Assembly (NCBI GenBank): GCA_029255685.2 | Contig: CM055315.2 | Location: 49,691,358-49,755,357, forward strand | Reading direction: 5' to 3' | Origin: Silene conica | Taxonomy: Eukaryota; Streptophyta; Magnoliopsida; Caryophyllales; Caryophyllaceae | Length of the DNA: 64,000 bases | Part shown: positions 35,578-47,298 of the stretch, piece after piece | Numbering within the stretch: the stretch's first letter is position 1 | How the letters are laid out: each line of letters begins with the position of its first letter | The notes under the pieces: generated by a model | The model's database searches: none | What the model saw: the letters and a program-made list of their open reading frames with translations, nothing else | What the model was told of the DNA's origin: nothing | Program-made: the position numbers and the translations under genes

Positions 35578-36180
35578 TGCCTTAAGCTGGCCTCTGAGCT
35601 TAATACGTGAGCTTGTTGTCATATATGGGGATATGCCTTAAGCTGGCCTCTGAGCCCTATATGTGTATGGTTGTCCTATCTGGGATATGCCTTAAGTTGG
35701 CCTCTGAGCCCAAACATGTTTTTTGTGATCGCGTTGGAACATGCCTTAAGTTGGCCTCTGAGTCTGACGAGTAGAGCAGCTGCACAACGGGGCATTTAGG
35801 TCGTAACACCTCACCCGGAGTGCAGATGTTTGATGCTAGAACATGCCTTAAGCTGGCCTCTGAGTCTAGTATCTTGTGATGTAGTGAAGGGACATGCCTT
35901 AAGCTGGCCTCTGAGTCCTTTACTTTTGGGTGTTAGTATATGCCTAAAGTTGGCCTCTGAGTCTATTGTCTTGGTGATTGGCAGGTCTATGCCTTAAGTT
36001 GGCCTCTGAGTCCTTGCTTGCTGAATGATTGGTATTTAGGTTATGTCTTAAGTTGACCGCTGAACCTTTATGCTTGATGAATGATTGGTATTTAGGTTAT
36101 GTCTTAAGTTGACCGCTGAACCTTTATGCTTGCTGAATGATTGGTATATAGGTTATGTCTTAAGTTGACCGCTGAACTTT
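35578..36180 (+). repeat. Stem-loop minisatellite array in B 5' LTR
   Basis: About eleven units with the core ATGCCTTAAGCTGGCCTCTG, then three 55-bp units with the variant ATGTCTTAAGTTGACCGCTG framed by AGGTT/AACCT. Flanking arms change between units. Bracketed by GC-rich boxes at about 35425-35475 and 36350-36398. Confidence 0.85.
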
Positions 36181-36923
36181 ATACTTGCTGAGTCTTATCT
36201 GCTTGCCTAGAGTTGGTACAGTGTCAGATATAGGTGTCGATATTGATGATATAGATGTTGGTATTGATGAGTATGATACCTTGACTTTGTTATTGTTCGT
36301 CCAAGGCATTGGACGACTCTTTAGTCAGTTTCGTAAATGGTTTGGACTGAAATACCCCCCGGCCGAGCAACCGGAAGGGAAACCGACTCTCCTTCCAAAT
36401 AGTTTCCGAAGTTGGTTGAGAGCCTTGCATTAGTAATTGCATGATGATATGAGTTTCAGTTATTGAGATATTGATATGCTTCACATTTTTATATATGTTG
36501 GAGTATTTTGTTTGCTTTGCTTGTTACGTGTCGTTGCAAGAGGTGGCTAGGAGAACTCTAGGCACTCCCCACTGATTGTGGCGTACATGTTTACATGTAT
36601 GTAGGTACATGCAGGTTGGCAGGGGTTGCTGAGAGCTAGAGAGCGATGATCCTTATCATCTTTTGACTTACACTTCACGATAGCTAGACTCTAGTTTTGA
36701 TACAGTTTATGTTTTGGTGCCTGTAGGGATGTTCTATCCCAGGCTGTTGTATTTATTTGGTTTCAGTACTTAGACAGTATACTTATCTATTTCTGTTTAT
36801 GTCAGTTTCAGTTTTCAGTTTTAATTCACCTCGCATGTTGTTTATGTTAAAAAGTTTAAATTCCGCTGCATTTTTAGTACTTTGTGTGTTTATTTATTTC
36901 CGCTTCACGAGGGGTTTTACAGT

Positions 36924-36935
36924 TGGTATCAGAGC
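36924..36935 (+). other. Primer-binding site of element B (tRNA-iMet)
   Basis: TGGTATCAGAGC two bases after the LTR end; exact complement of the initiator tRNA-Met 3' region. The neighbouring CATTATTGCTCCCGAC is shared with element A. Confidence 0.9.
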
Positions 36936-37092
36936 ATTATTGCTCCCGACGCACTCATGTAACCCCCAACCTTAACTTGACCAAATAAACAAATAATGAA
37001 TGAGAGATGGGGTAGATTTAAGGACTTATATTGTAGTCTGTTTGTGCCCTATTAGGAATACGTCTAACGATTTATTCTCTTATGATTGAAGA

Positions 37093-37652
37093 ATGACAGA
37101 GCCAACCAATGATGAGAGTGCTGAGACGCAAGCTCTTATTCAAACTCTTAAGGATTGCATAGCTAGGTCGTATATGCCCTCTTCTTCATTTCAAACCACG
37201 GGAAGTAACCAACCTGGAGGATTAGCTTGGATTATCACCCAGATGTGGAGGAATGCAGCTAAGACATTCGACGGAGAGACCAGTGCTGCGACCCTCACCG
37301 CTTGGTTCTTTGACATGGAAAGGAACTTCATGATTTATGGTGTTCGTCCTGAGGATCAGACCCGAGTAGCATCTCAGTTCTTGGTTCGTGAAGCTAGAAG
37401 CTGGTGGTTGACGATCAACGCTCCTGCTACTCGTGACCCTACTTTCACTTGGAGCCGTTTCAAGACTCTTCTTGGCATGAGGTTTTACCACAGGGAAATA
37501 AGCCAAGATAAGATGACCGAGTTCATAAAACTTCGCCAAGGAACCCTTTCTGTTCAAGCTTTCACCAATCGATTTGAGGAGCTAGTCCACTTTGTCCCAC
37601 AGCTAGTTGAAAGGGAATAAGACAAAGCTTACCTATTTCGGAACAAGCTCAA
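37093..37652 (+). pseudogene. Element B gag, proximal piece
   Basis: Gag capsid domain starting MTEPTNDESAETQ, with GGLAWIITQMWRNAAKTFDG, WFFDMERNFMIYGV, SQFLVREARSWW, FYHREISQDKMTEFIKLRQG and SVQAFTNRFEELVHFV. It aligns throughout with element A gag. A TAA at 37618-37620 interrupts it after LVERE, then DKAYLFRNKLN continues to 37652, where element F is inserted. Confidence 0.9.
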
Positions 37653-38609
37653 TGTAACACCCCCATTTATTTAAGAGCCTTTAGCAAGACATTCTCAAAT
37701 AAATAGAGCTGTTACCATCACGGAATGTCCGAGGTAGTGAATAACAAAGTAAAACAACCAAAGTACTTTATATAAACTGATAAAATTTAAAACTTGGTTA
37801 TTACAGTTACTACATAACGGAAAAGAAAATACAACTGATGACTTCTCTAAATGTCATATAATTCTAAGTCGGTCCAAAGTATGCATCTCACATTCCTGCC
37901 CCAGCTCCTAGCTCATCGGTCTCTGACCTGTGGAATCTACTCCCCATTCCGGATCATCGTAGGTGTACACGAATACACTGTCAACCTCGCGGTTGAGTAG
38001 GGTAACACAATAATTATAATGCAACAATTATGATATGCAAATGCAATGATATGCTCGAGCTCAATCTCAATCTTAATCACAAATCTCAATCTCAAACCCG
38101 AAACACCAAGCCATACCGAACCTCCCGGCAGACTATAATCGGTCGTCACCGAACACCAGCTCAATAGCTGATAAGACACCAGGCCTGGTCTGCAGAACCA
38201 CCCTGGGCTTTATATCAGAACAATATCTGACCATAACTTTCTCAGTAACCAATGCATATGCTATGCTCATGAATGCAACGATATAATTATTCAATCATGC
38301 TATCAAATAATGAAATGCTCATGACATTACCAATAATCCACAATCAATCCAACCAATATCAATCTCACATCAATCATGCTCAGCATCTATAACACACAAT
38401 ACCACATCCACTCATAACACATCATAGAGGGTAAGGTCAGTGTGTCCTACCTGGATAGAAATATAATCTCATAGCGAGCCAGCAAGTAAACAGAGTTAGG
38501 CCACTTCAATACCGTCACCTAACAATATAATATACATAATTACTAACTAATATAGTGATGTAAACAAATATAATATATTAATTAATCAACTAATTACACG
38601 AAACTATTA

Positions 38610-38648
<39 letters not shown>

Positions 38649-40718
38649 TAATAATAATAATAATAATAATAACCAAGAACAAATAGCCATTACCAACCAT
38701 TCAATTACTATCGATAAATAGTTACGTTTAATAATTACGATTAAAGTCGTCAAGCTACTAACAAATGACCAAATATCAAATAGAGTATATATATAGCCCG
38801 CTCGTTGTATAACTACAACTATTAAATATTGTCATGCTCATTAAACCGTCCTACTTGTCTCATACGTAGACAAATTATTAATTCACTACTTAGTTAAATA
38901 TAATTATAAACTTCGTCTTATACACAATTATACGAACATATATACCCGTTAACAATTTACTTTTATAACTGACTTCGATTAAACAAACGAATATAGAAAA
39001 TATAATATATAATCAACTATTGATAACCGTCACATATAATAATTCACTTAACAATTTTAGTAATTAACAACATGAGCAAATATACTAATCATAATATTCA
39101 TACCAACATTAACATTATTAACAAAAATGACAATAATAATAATATTAATAATAATAATATAATATTGCCTAGACAACACAACAACCACACGTATAACATA
39201 CTAATTATATAATAATAATAATATAATAATAAAATGATGATAAATATTTTACATACCCAGCCCCATGACAAACCAAACCCACGACATACTGCTTAAAGAT
39301 AACAGCAACTCCCAGCGACTCCTACCCGTATCCCCCCTCCTTCACGGCTTCACCAAAGCCATTCAGGCCACCACACGCTACCACCCGAGGTCCCCTACTC
39401 TCCCCTGTACCACTAACTACCACTAGCGCCCTCTGAACCACCCCCACAAATCCCACAGGCGCCACCAAATACTGCCCTAGCAGGCTAAGTACAACAGCGT
39501 GAAACAGAGTGTTCCCGACGTTTCTCACGCCAGTACCACCACACCAACCACCTTGACGACTCCAACCACTTACCCACAACCAATACTTGCCAATAACCTT
39601 TTTCTCAACTACCACCCGCCTCCTCATGGTCCCCACTACGAGGAACACTCTCTCAGACTCACGCCTCACTTCCCTCTGTTTTACGATGCACCACTGAACC
39701 CGCCGTGGTGACCGCCCCTGCCACTACTGTCCACCGCCAATGCACTCAGATTATCACCCTAGACAAGCGCCACCCCTGACATCGACATACTGTTACTACT
39801 ACCTATCCCACACGACCCGACAAAGTCATTACAAACTCGCTAGTCATGAATAACGCGTCCTTAACCTCGCCCCAGTCCAATAAGTTACTCCCATAACAGA
39901 ACCACATATCCAGACTTCGAATTCAAAGGCAATAAGCAAATATTCAGAAAAGCAAATCGAGAATAACCTGAAGATCGTCATTAATCACGAAACAGAGAAA
40001 TCGAACGCGGAAGAGAGTTCTTCGTTAAGACCGTCGCATAAAAGTCACCACTGCTGTTAATTCTAGCATTAGACTATGGGGTTTGATTGAATAAAATGAA
40101 GGAAGCATATTTCGAAGCGAAAAGGAGAATAAAGTTCTTCTAGGGTTTTTTGGGTAGGTTAAACTGTCGCTGAAACTGGATAATTAATTACTCGGATTTT
40201 TCGTACCGTTATCTCCGTAATACTGGGCTTACTTTAAGTTGACCCTCTCTAATAATGTGCATATCCCTGAATATGGATCAATCATTCCAACTATTTTCAT
40301 ACTTGGGTTATCGGTTTGAGCTTGTTAACGAATGGCACTCTGTTTCAAAGTATGGGTCGATTCCTATGTCTCGTAAAAATCCGAAAATAAACATTGTAAT
40401 TATAATAATAAATCTTTAGTTAAAATAATTATATTAATATTATATTATTACGAGATATGGAGGTACGGGTTAGTACTATTAAATTGGTATTTTATAAATA
40501 TAAATATATTCTTAAAATTAAAGAGATACGAAAGAATGTCATTTTATAAAATAATCATCAAATATAAGAATGATTATAAAATACGAATTAATCGTAGAAA
40601 TATGATTTATAAAATAACAATAGTTTACGTAAAATACTTTATAAACATTCCATTTGAAATACTTGCATAAATCATGGTTTGACTGTCGTTGACCGAGGCT
40701 AAAATACGGGGTATTACA
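37653..40718 (-). repeat. 3' LTR of element F
   Basis: 3066 bp. Minus strand from TGTAATACCCC to GGGGGTGTTACA. Contains an AAT microsatellite (38612-38672) and a GGT/CCA-rich stretch (39300-39720) with an ORF (39322-39669) that is not supported as a gene. Partly homologous to solo LTR G. Confidence 0.93.
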
Positions 40719-41076
40719 GTCTTCCCTCCTTACAATGAACTTCGTCCCGAAGTTCGCCACCCCCGTAACGATTAGGAACACAGTACATAAAAAGCATGAA
40801 ACATTCACAAGTAGCACTTAAATAGACTTCAAAACGTGAAATATTACATTCTACCCTCGTTAAGAAAACTTTGTCCCCAAAGTTTTAACGTATAACTAAA
40901 TTAAAGCATACTTCACGAAGCACAATATTATGCATGACAGAAGTGAACAAGATTAACAAGTATATTCAAACTATTACGACATATCAATTTTACATGCCAT
41001 AACAACTAGCCATATCATAAATCATTAAGATTTTATAATCCTATCCTCCTTAAAGCATGGTTACGTCCTCGTAACC
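40719..41076 (-). promoter_or_regulatory. Polypurine tract and three successive hairpin modules of F
   Basis: Reading on plus: TATTACA (LTR end), CTTCCCTCCTT, then a hairpin with eight pairs and loop TCC (40737-40755). A second module has TATTACA (40842-40848), CTACCCTCGTT and a nine-pair hairpin with loop TCCC (40865-40886). A third has CTATCCTCCTT (41040-41050) and GGTTACG-TCCT-CGTAACC (41059-41076). Only the first borders an LTR; the others look like displaced or reserve copies. Confidence 0.83.
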
Positions 41077-43353
41077 CCATTACAAAATTTCACATACAGT
41101 GTTCAAGCAATCATCGAACCAACAGTCATAAGTCTTCTAATAAGTTAATTACCCTATACTAGACAACTATCATCCGACTTTTATAGCAACAAAACATATT
41201 CGTCAATTTCATGCCACACAGTAAAATCGGGCAACTAACACTTAATTACATACATTTGGAAATTCTGACACAAAATTAACACTTTTACATCAATTTAGAC
41301 AATTAGCTAACACATAGTTCATTCTTGACGAATTAATACATTTCATGAATATCATAAGGTCACATTAACGGAATGTAATAGCATCTGTATAATTGAAACT
41401 ACTTTATATAAAACTCACTGAAATAAATAAGGTTATATTATCATATAATAAAGTTCATATTCATATCATATGCCTACTGTTCATGCTACAAATGTCATAT
41501 CAGGATATCACATGGTTACATCACATAAGTCATATTTGATTAAACTTTTATATTGAAAACTTACATAACTTACAATTTCAGCAATCATACATCACGCTGC
41601 AACTTCCAAAAATCATAATTAAATAACCGCTTAGACATTTTGTGAGACATTATAGTTTTTAGAAAATATAATGAATTAACTAATCATAGGAAAAAGAATC
41701 ACTTGCAAAGCTTAAGGAAATTATTTATAACAAATTTTACAACTCGATTGGTCTGAACAAAAATTTTACCGCACTTAGACAGAAATTTAAACAACTTGCA
41801 AAGATCACTATTAAATAACGACTCGTTAAGATTTTACGTGGCTTATCATTTTGAAAACGTGAATGAAAACTCTAAAACGTGGAGTTGGAATTATTCATAA
41901 ACAATAAAACACGTTATAAATGTTTTCTTTTCCAAAACATAGGTCAAAACGGAACTGTGCAGTGACAATCTGACCACTGTCAACTAAAATATTTATTTCT
42001 CTCAAAATATAAATCCTATTAACATTAAACCAAAGGCATTGGGAAGCTAAATCAGGAGGTTATCATACATAAAATTTTCAAATACATATATGGAACACAT
42101 CTTAAATGGTAACCCGTACAAACAAGGTAACATTCTGAAAATTTATACAATTTTGGTTCGTTAAAAATTGTTTCACATTATCACATTTAAACACAATCAT
42201 TCCTTCTCTAAAACATGTGGACATATCATTTGAAGCATTGATATCACATTGCACCATATTAACACTTAATTGCTATCTAGAAAATGGTAAAGATTGTGAA
42301 ACCGACAATAAAATCAACTAAATAACTCAATAATCATGTATGTATAGACAATGCATTAGTTTCTACCATCGTAACAATCACAGCTTATTAAATACGAAAG
42401 TATATCCTAGAAATCACTAAGATGCCACTTATTGAATACTAACATTATAACCAAAATAAATGTATATAATTAGACGTAAAATCGGCATGTAATTTTCAAC
42501 ACATAACTATATAACATTCATGACTTAGGGCAACACCTTCCGCATATCAATAGACATGGATTGCTAAGACAATTAGTAAAATAATAACAATCTTAAATCT
42601 CAAAATCCAATCTATTTTGCCTAGTAAGCCAAACAGTAAATCCTTGCAAAGAATAAAGCATTCAGATAAGAAGTATATACACACTCAGAATAGCAACAAA
42701 ACTGTTATCAACAGACACGACATCCGTTTCGGTCTACTAGCTTTACACACAGGACTTAACTTGATTCCGCATCCTGTAACAACATTGCCTGGCTGGCTCT
42801 ATTAACCATGCCAGTCAATTATGATCATATCTCTCCTACATCTAACCTCCTAGGTAGCTATAGCTTATGGTGCTTCTATCATCAACTCATTACACACATC
42901 AGTATACTATATCTCCACCTACGAGTTCAGGGATCATATAGCCGCATGCATATCATCATACAAGTCAAACTCATATTTCAACTCATATACTCGTACTAAA
43001 TTCTCAAAACTTGGAAGTCATATATTTCAACCAACATTCAATATCATTATTATGCTTCACAATACAGATCTCCAACCATGTTTCACATCATAACTTACCT
43101 CATTCCGCTCCTGTAAAACTGTTAGTACAATATAGGCAATATAGGCAAGGTCTGATCTTTTATCTTGTTATTACCCACTCTCTGCATCACTCAAGGGTTA
43201 CCAGGTTAGACTGAAAGGGCCAGTGGCTTGGTTTGAGGGGGCCCCTAACTCATCCCAATCCTGGGGCTCCTAACAGTTACTAGCCTGGGGTTCATTTTAT
43301 TAACTCTTCCTATGTTCATTATTTTTCATTTGGTTTAGGCCTGATGATCGTTC
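41077..43353. other. Internal region of F without coding capacity
   Basis: AT-rich sequence with no ORF matching any retrotransposon domain on either strand. Short ORFs of 60-70 codons at 42617-43214 have no recognisable features. Confidence 0.75.
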
Positions 43354-43368
43354 GCTCTGATACCACTT

Positions 43369-44325
43369 TGTAACACCCCCATTTATTTAAGAGCCTTTAG
43401 CAAGACTTTCTCAAATAAATAGAGCTGTTACCATCTCGGAATGTCCGAGGTAGTGAATAACAAAGTAAAACAACCAAAGTACTTTATATAAACTGATAAA
43501 ATTTAAAACTTGGTTATTACAGTTACTACATAACGGAAAAGAAAATACAACTGATGACTTCTCTAAATGTCATATAATTCTAAGTCGGTCCAAAGTATGC
43601 ATCTCACATTCCTGCCCCAGCTCCTAGCTCATCGGTCTCTGACCTGTGGAATCTACTCCCCATTCCGGATCATCGTAGGTGTACACGAATACACTGTCAA
43701 CCTCGCGGTTGAGTAGGGTAACACAATAATTATAATGCAACAATTATGATATGCAAATGCAATGATATGCTCGAGCTCAATCTCAATCTTAATCACAAAT
43801 CTCAATCTCAAACCCGAAACACCAAGCCATACCGAACCTCCCGGCAGACTATAATCGGTCGTCACCGAACACCAGCTCAATAGCTGATAAGACACCAGGC
43901 CTGGTCTGCAGAACCACCCTGGGCTTTATATCAGAACAATATCTGACCATAACTTTCTCAGTAACCAATGCATATGCTATGCTCATGAATGCAACGATAT
44001 AATTATTCAATCATGCTATCAAATAATGAAATGCTCATGACATTACCAATAATCCACAATCAATCCAACCAATATCAATCTCACATCAATCATGCTCAGC
44101 ATCTATAACACACAATACCACATCCATTCATAACACATCATAGAGGGTAAGGTCAGTGTGTCCTACCTGGATAGAAATATAATCTCATAGCGAGCCAGCA
44201 AGTAAACGGAGTTAGGCCACTTCAATACCGTCACCTAACAATATAATATACATAATTACTAACTAATATAGTGATGTAAACAAATATAATATATTAATTA
44301 ATCAACTAATTACACGAAACTATTA

Positions 44326-44358
<33 letters not shown>

Positions 44359-46429
44359 TAATAATAATAATAATAATAATAATAACCAAGAACAAATAGC
44401 CATTACCAATCATTCAATTACTATCGATAAATAGTTACGTTTAATAATTACGATTAAAGTCGTCAAGCTACTAACAAATGACCAAATATCAAATAGAGTA
44501 TATATATAGCCCGCTCGTTGTATAACTACAACTATTAAATATTGTCATGCTCATTAAACCGTCCTACTTGTCTCATACGTAGACAAATTATTAATTCACT
44601 ACTTAGTTAAATATAATTATAAACTTCGTCTTATACACAATTATACGAACATATATACCCGTTAACAATTTACTTTTATAACTGACTTCGATTAAACAAA
44701 CGAATATAGAAAATATAATATATAATCAACTATTGATAACCGTCACATATAATAATTCACTTAACAATTTTAGTAATTAACAACATGAGCAAATATACTA
44801 ATCATAATATTCATACCAACATTAACATTATTAACAAAAATGACAATAATAATAATATTAATAATAATAATATAATATTGCCTAGACAACACAACAACCA
44901 CACGTATAACATACTAATTATATAATAATAATAATATAATAATAAAATGATGATAAATATTTTACATACCCAGCCCCATGACAAACCAAACCCACGACAT
45001 ACTGCTTAAAGATAACAGCAACTCCCAGCGACTCCTACCCGTATCCCCCCTCCTTCACGGCTTCACCAAAGCCATTCAGGCCACCACACACTACCACCCG
45101 AGGTCCCCTACTCTCCCCTGTACCACTAACTACCACTAGCGCCCTCTGAACCACCCCCACAAATCCCACAGACGCCACCAAATACTGCCCTAGCAGGCTA
45201 AGTACAACAGCGTGAAACAGAGTGTTCCCGACGTTTCTCACGCCAGTACCACCACACCAACCACCTTGACGACTCCAACCACTTACCCACAACCAATACT
45301 TGCCAATAACCTTTTTCTCAACTACCACCCGCCTCCTCGTGGTCCCCACTACGAGGAACACTCTCTCAGACTCACGCCTCACTTCCCTCTGTTTTACGAT
45401 GCACCACTGAACCCGCCGTGGTGACCGCCCCTGCCACTACTGTCCACCGCCAATGCACTCAGATTATCACCCTAGACAAGCGCCACCCCTGACATCGACA
45501 TACTGTTACTACTACCTATCCCACACGACCCGACAAAGTCATTACAAACTCGCTAGTCATGAATAACGCGTCCTTAACCTCGCCCCAGTCCAATAAGTTA
45601 CTCCCATAACAGAACCACATATCCAGACTTCGAATTCAAAGGCAATAAGCAAATATTCAGAAAAGCAAATCGAGAATAACCTGAAGATCGTCATTAATCA
45701 CGAAACAGAGAAATCGAACGCGGAAGAGAGTTCTTCGTTAAGACCGTCGCATAAAAGTCACCACTGCTGTTAATTCTAGCATTAGACTATGGGTTTGATT
45801 GAATAAAATGAAGGAAGCATATTTCGAAGCGAAAAGGAGAATAAAATTCTTCTAGGCTTTTTTGGGTAGGTTAAACTGTCGCTGAAACTGGATAATTATT
45901 ACTCGGATTTTTCGTACCGTTATCTCCGTAATACTGGGCTTACTTTAAGTTGACCCTCTCTAATAATGTGCATATCCCTGAATATGGATCAATCATTCCA
46001 ACTATTTTCATACTTGGGTTATCGGTTTGAGCTTGTTAACGAATGGCACTCTGTTTCAAAGTATGGGTCGATTCCTATGTCTCGTAAAAATCCGAAAATA
46101 AACATTGTAATTATAATAATAAATCTTTAGTTAAAATAATTATATTAATATTATATTATTACGAGATATGGAGGTACGGGTTAGTACTATTAAATTGGTA
46201 TTTTATAAATATAAATATATTCTTAAAATTAAAGAGATACGAAAGAATGTCATTTTATAAAATAATCATCAAATATAAAAATGATTATAAAATACGAATT
46301 AATCGTAGAAATATGATTTATAAAATAACAATAGTTTACGTAAAATACTTTATAAACATTCCATTTGAAATACTTGCATAAATCATGGTTTGACTGTCGT
46401 TGACCGAGGCTAAAATACGGGGTATTACA
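43369..46429 (-). repeat. 5' LTR of element F
   Basis: 3061 bp, near-identical to 37653-40718. The adjoining primer site on the minus strand is AAGTGGTATCAGAGC. Confidence 0.93.
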
Positions 46430-47298
46430 CTCAATGCCGAGACTAGGAGTGTAGCCAGTGGTGACCCGACTTCTTACTTCCAGAATTACTACAGTGTCTT
46501 GCGAGCGGAGGACCCCTACCAGATCTATTGTGAAGGAGTTAGGGCCTTCTCCCCTCCTCAACCGCCTTTGCATGGATGCCGAAGCGGGAGACCTCTTAGT
46601 CCTCCTGCTTCCTCCCTTCTTGGAACGAGGAAGCGTCCTCAGAAGAACAAGAAGTCCCAGAGAGCTAGGACATCTCAAGTCCGAAGCATGAGCCTCCCAT
46701 CGGACGTTCCCCTAAAGTGCTTCAAGTGCCGCAAGGATCTTCATCCTAGAGTTGACTGTTACGGTGACCCGTACCAATGCTTCACCTGCGAGGGATTTGG
46801 ACATCGCTCTTTTGAGTGCCACGTAAGGAATGTCGCCATCAACAGAACTATCACTATTGACCCTGAGGCTTCCCAGGATCGAGACATGGAACCCTCGACA
46901 GAAGCACCCCTGAAGTGTTTCAAGTGTCGCAAAGCCCTTTATCCTAGAGTTACATGTGACGGTAATCCTTACTTATGCTACACCTGCAAGAAGCCTGGAC
47001 ATTGCTTCTTCGAGTGCCCCGAGAGGAATACCTCTATTGACAGAGCTGTTACTACTGACCTAGAGGCTGAGACCAGTGGAGCCGGAGCTGTTCGGAATCA
47101 GGCTGAGACTGGAGTTCACCCTGACCCACCTATTGGTATGTTCATGCCTACCATCTTATTTATGGTTGATGTACTGGTAACTGTTAAGATCTTAGTCTCT
47201 TCCCTTAGACTCTTCTTGACCTTCCTTGAGAGCTATCATTGTGTTCTCTTGACTTCACCTAGTAGCTTGCTTATCCTGAAACACCTTGTGCGGTAACC
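46430..47298 (+). pseudogene. Element B gag, distal piece with duplicated zinc knuckles
   Basis: Continues B gag (LNAETRSVASGDPTSYFQNYY). It carries two successive knuckle pairs: CFKCRKDLHPRVDC and CFTCEGFGHRSFEC, then CFKCRKALYPRVTC and CYTCKKPGHCFFEC, about 66 residues apart and clearly a tandem duplication. In the third knuckle His is Tyr. After the knuckles comes an acidic linker and a tail with no similarity I recognise; the frame stops at about 47296. No protease follows, unlike element A. Confidence 0.87.

Larger units (their letters stand above)
34674..36921 (+). repeat. 5' LTR of element B, right-hand remainder
   Basis: Matches 50057-52359 of B's 3' LTR and ends GGGGTTTTACA. Copia-1 removed contiguity with the first about 736 bp, which must lie left of the window. 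Contains five GC-rich hairpins and the stem-loop array. About 55 bp shorter than the matching part of the 3' LTR because of one fewer array unit. Confidence 0.92.
37653..46429 (-). mobile_element. Element F: coding-free LTR retrotransposon (LARD)
   Basis: 8777 bp with CTCAA duplications (37648-37652, 46430-46434) that restore the B gag frame. LTRs 37653-40718 (3') and 43369-46429 (5') differ at roughly a dozen sites plus microsatellite length, so it is very young. tRNA-iMet primer site at 43354-43365 (minus) and a polypurine tract at 40719-40731. The internal region has no recognisable gag or pol: a large retrotransposon derivative that needs another element's proteins. The hairpin next to its polypurine tract resembles that of Tekay-type elements. 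Confidence 0.93.

Noticed and set aside
39322-39711. 115- and 70-codon ORFs, repeated at 45035-45424
   Set aside because: GGT/CCA-rich LTR sequence; the second copy exists because LTRs are duplicates; no recognisable domain.
42617-43214. Three consecutive short ORFs in element F
   Set aside because: 60-67 codons each, no motifs, AT-rich; no sign of coding.
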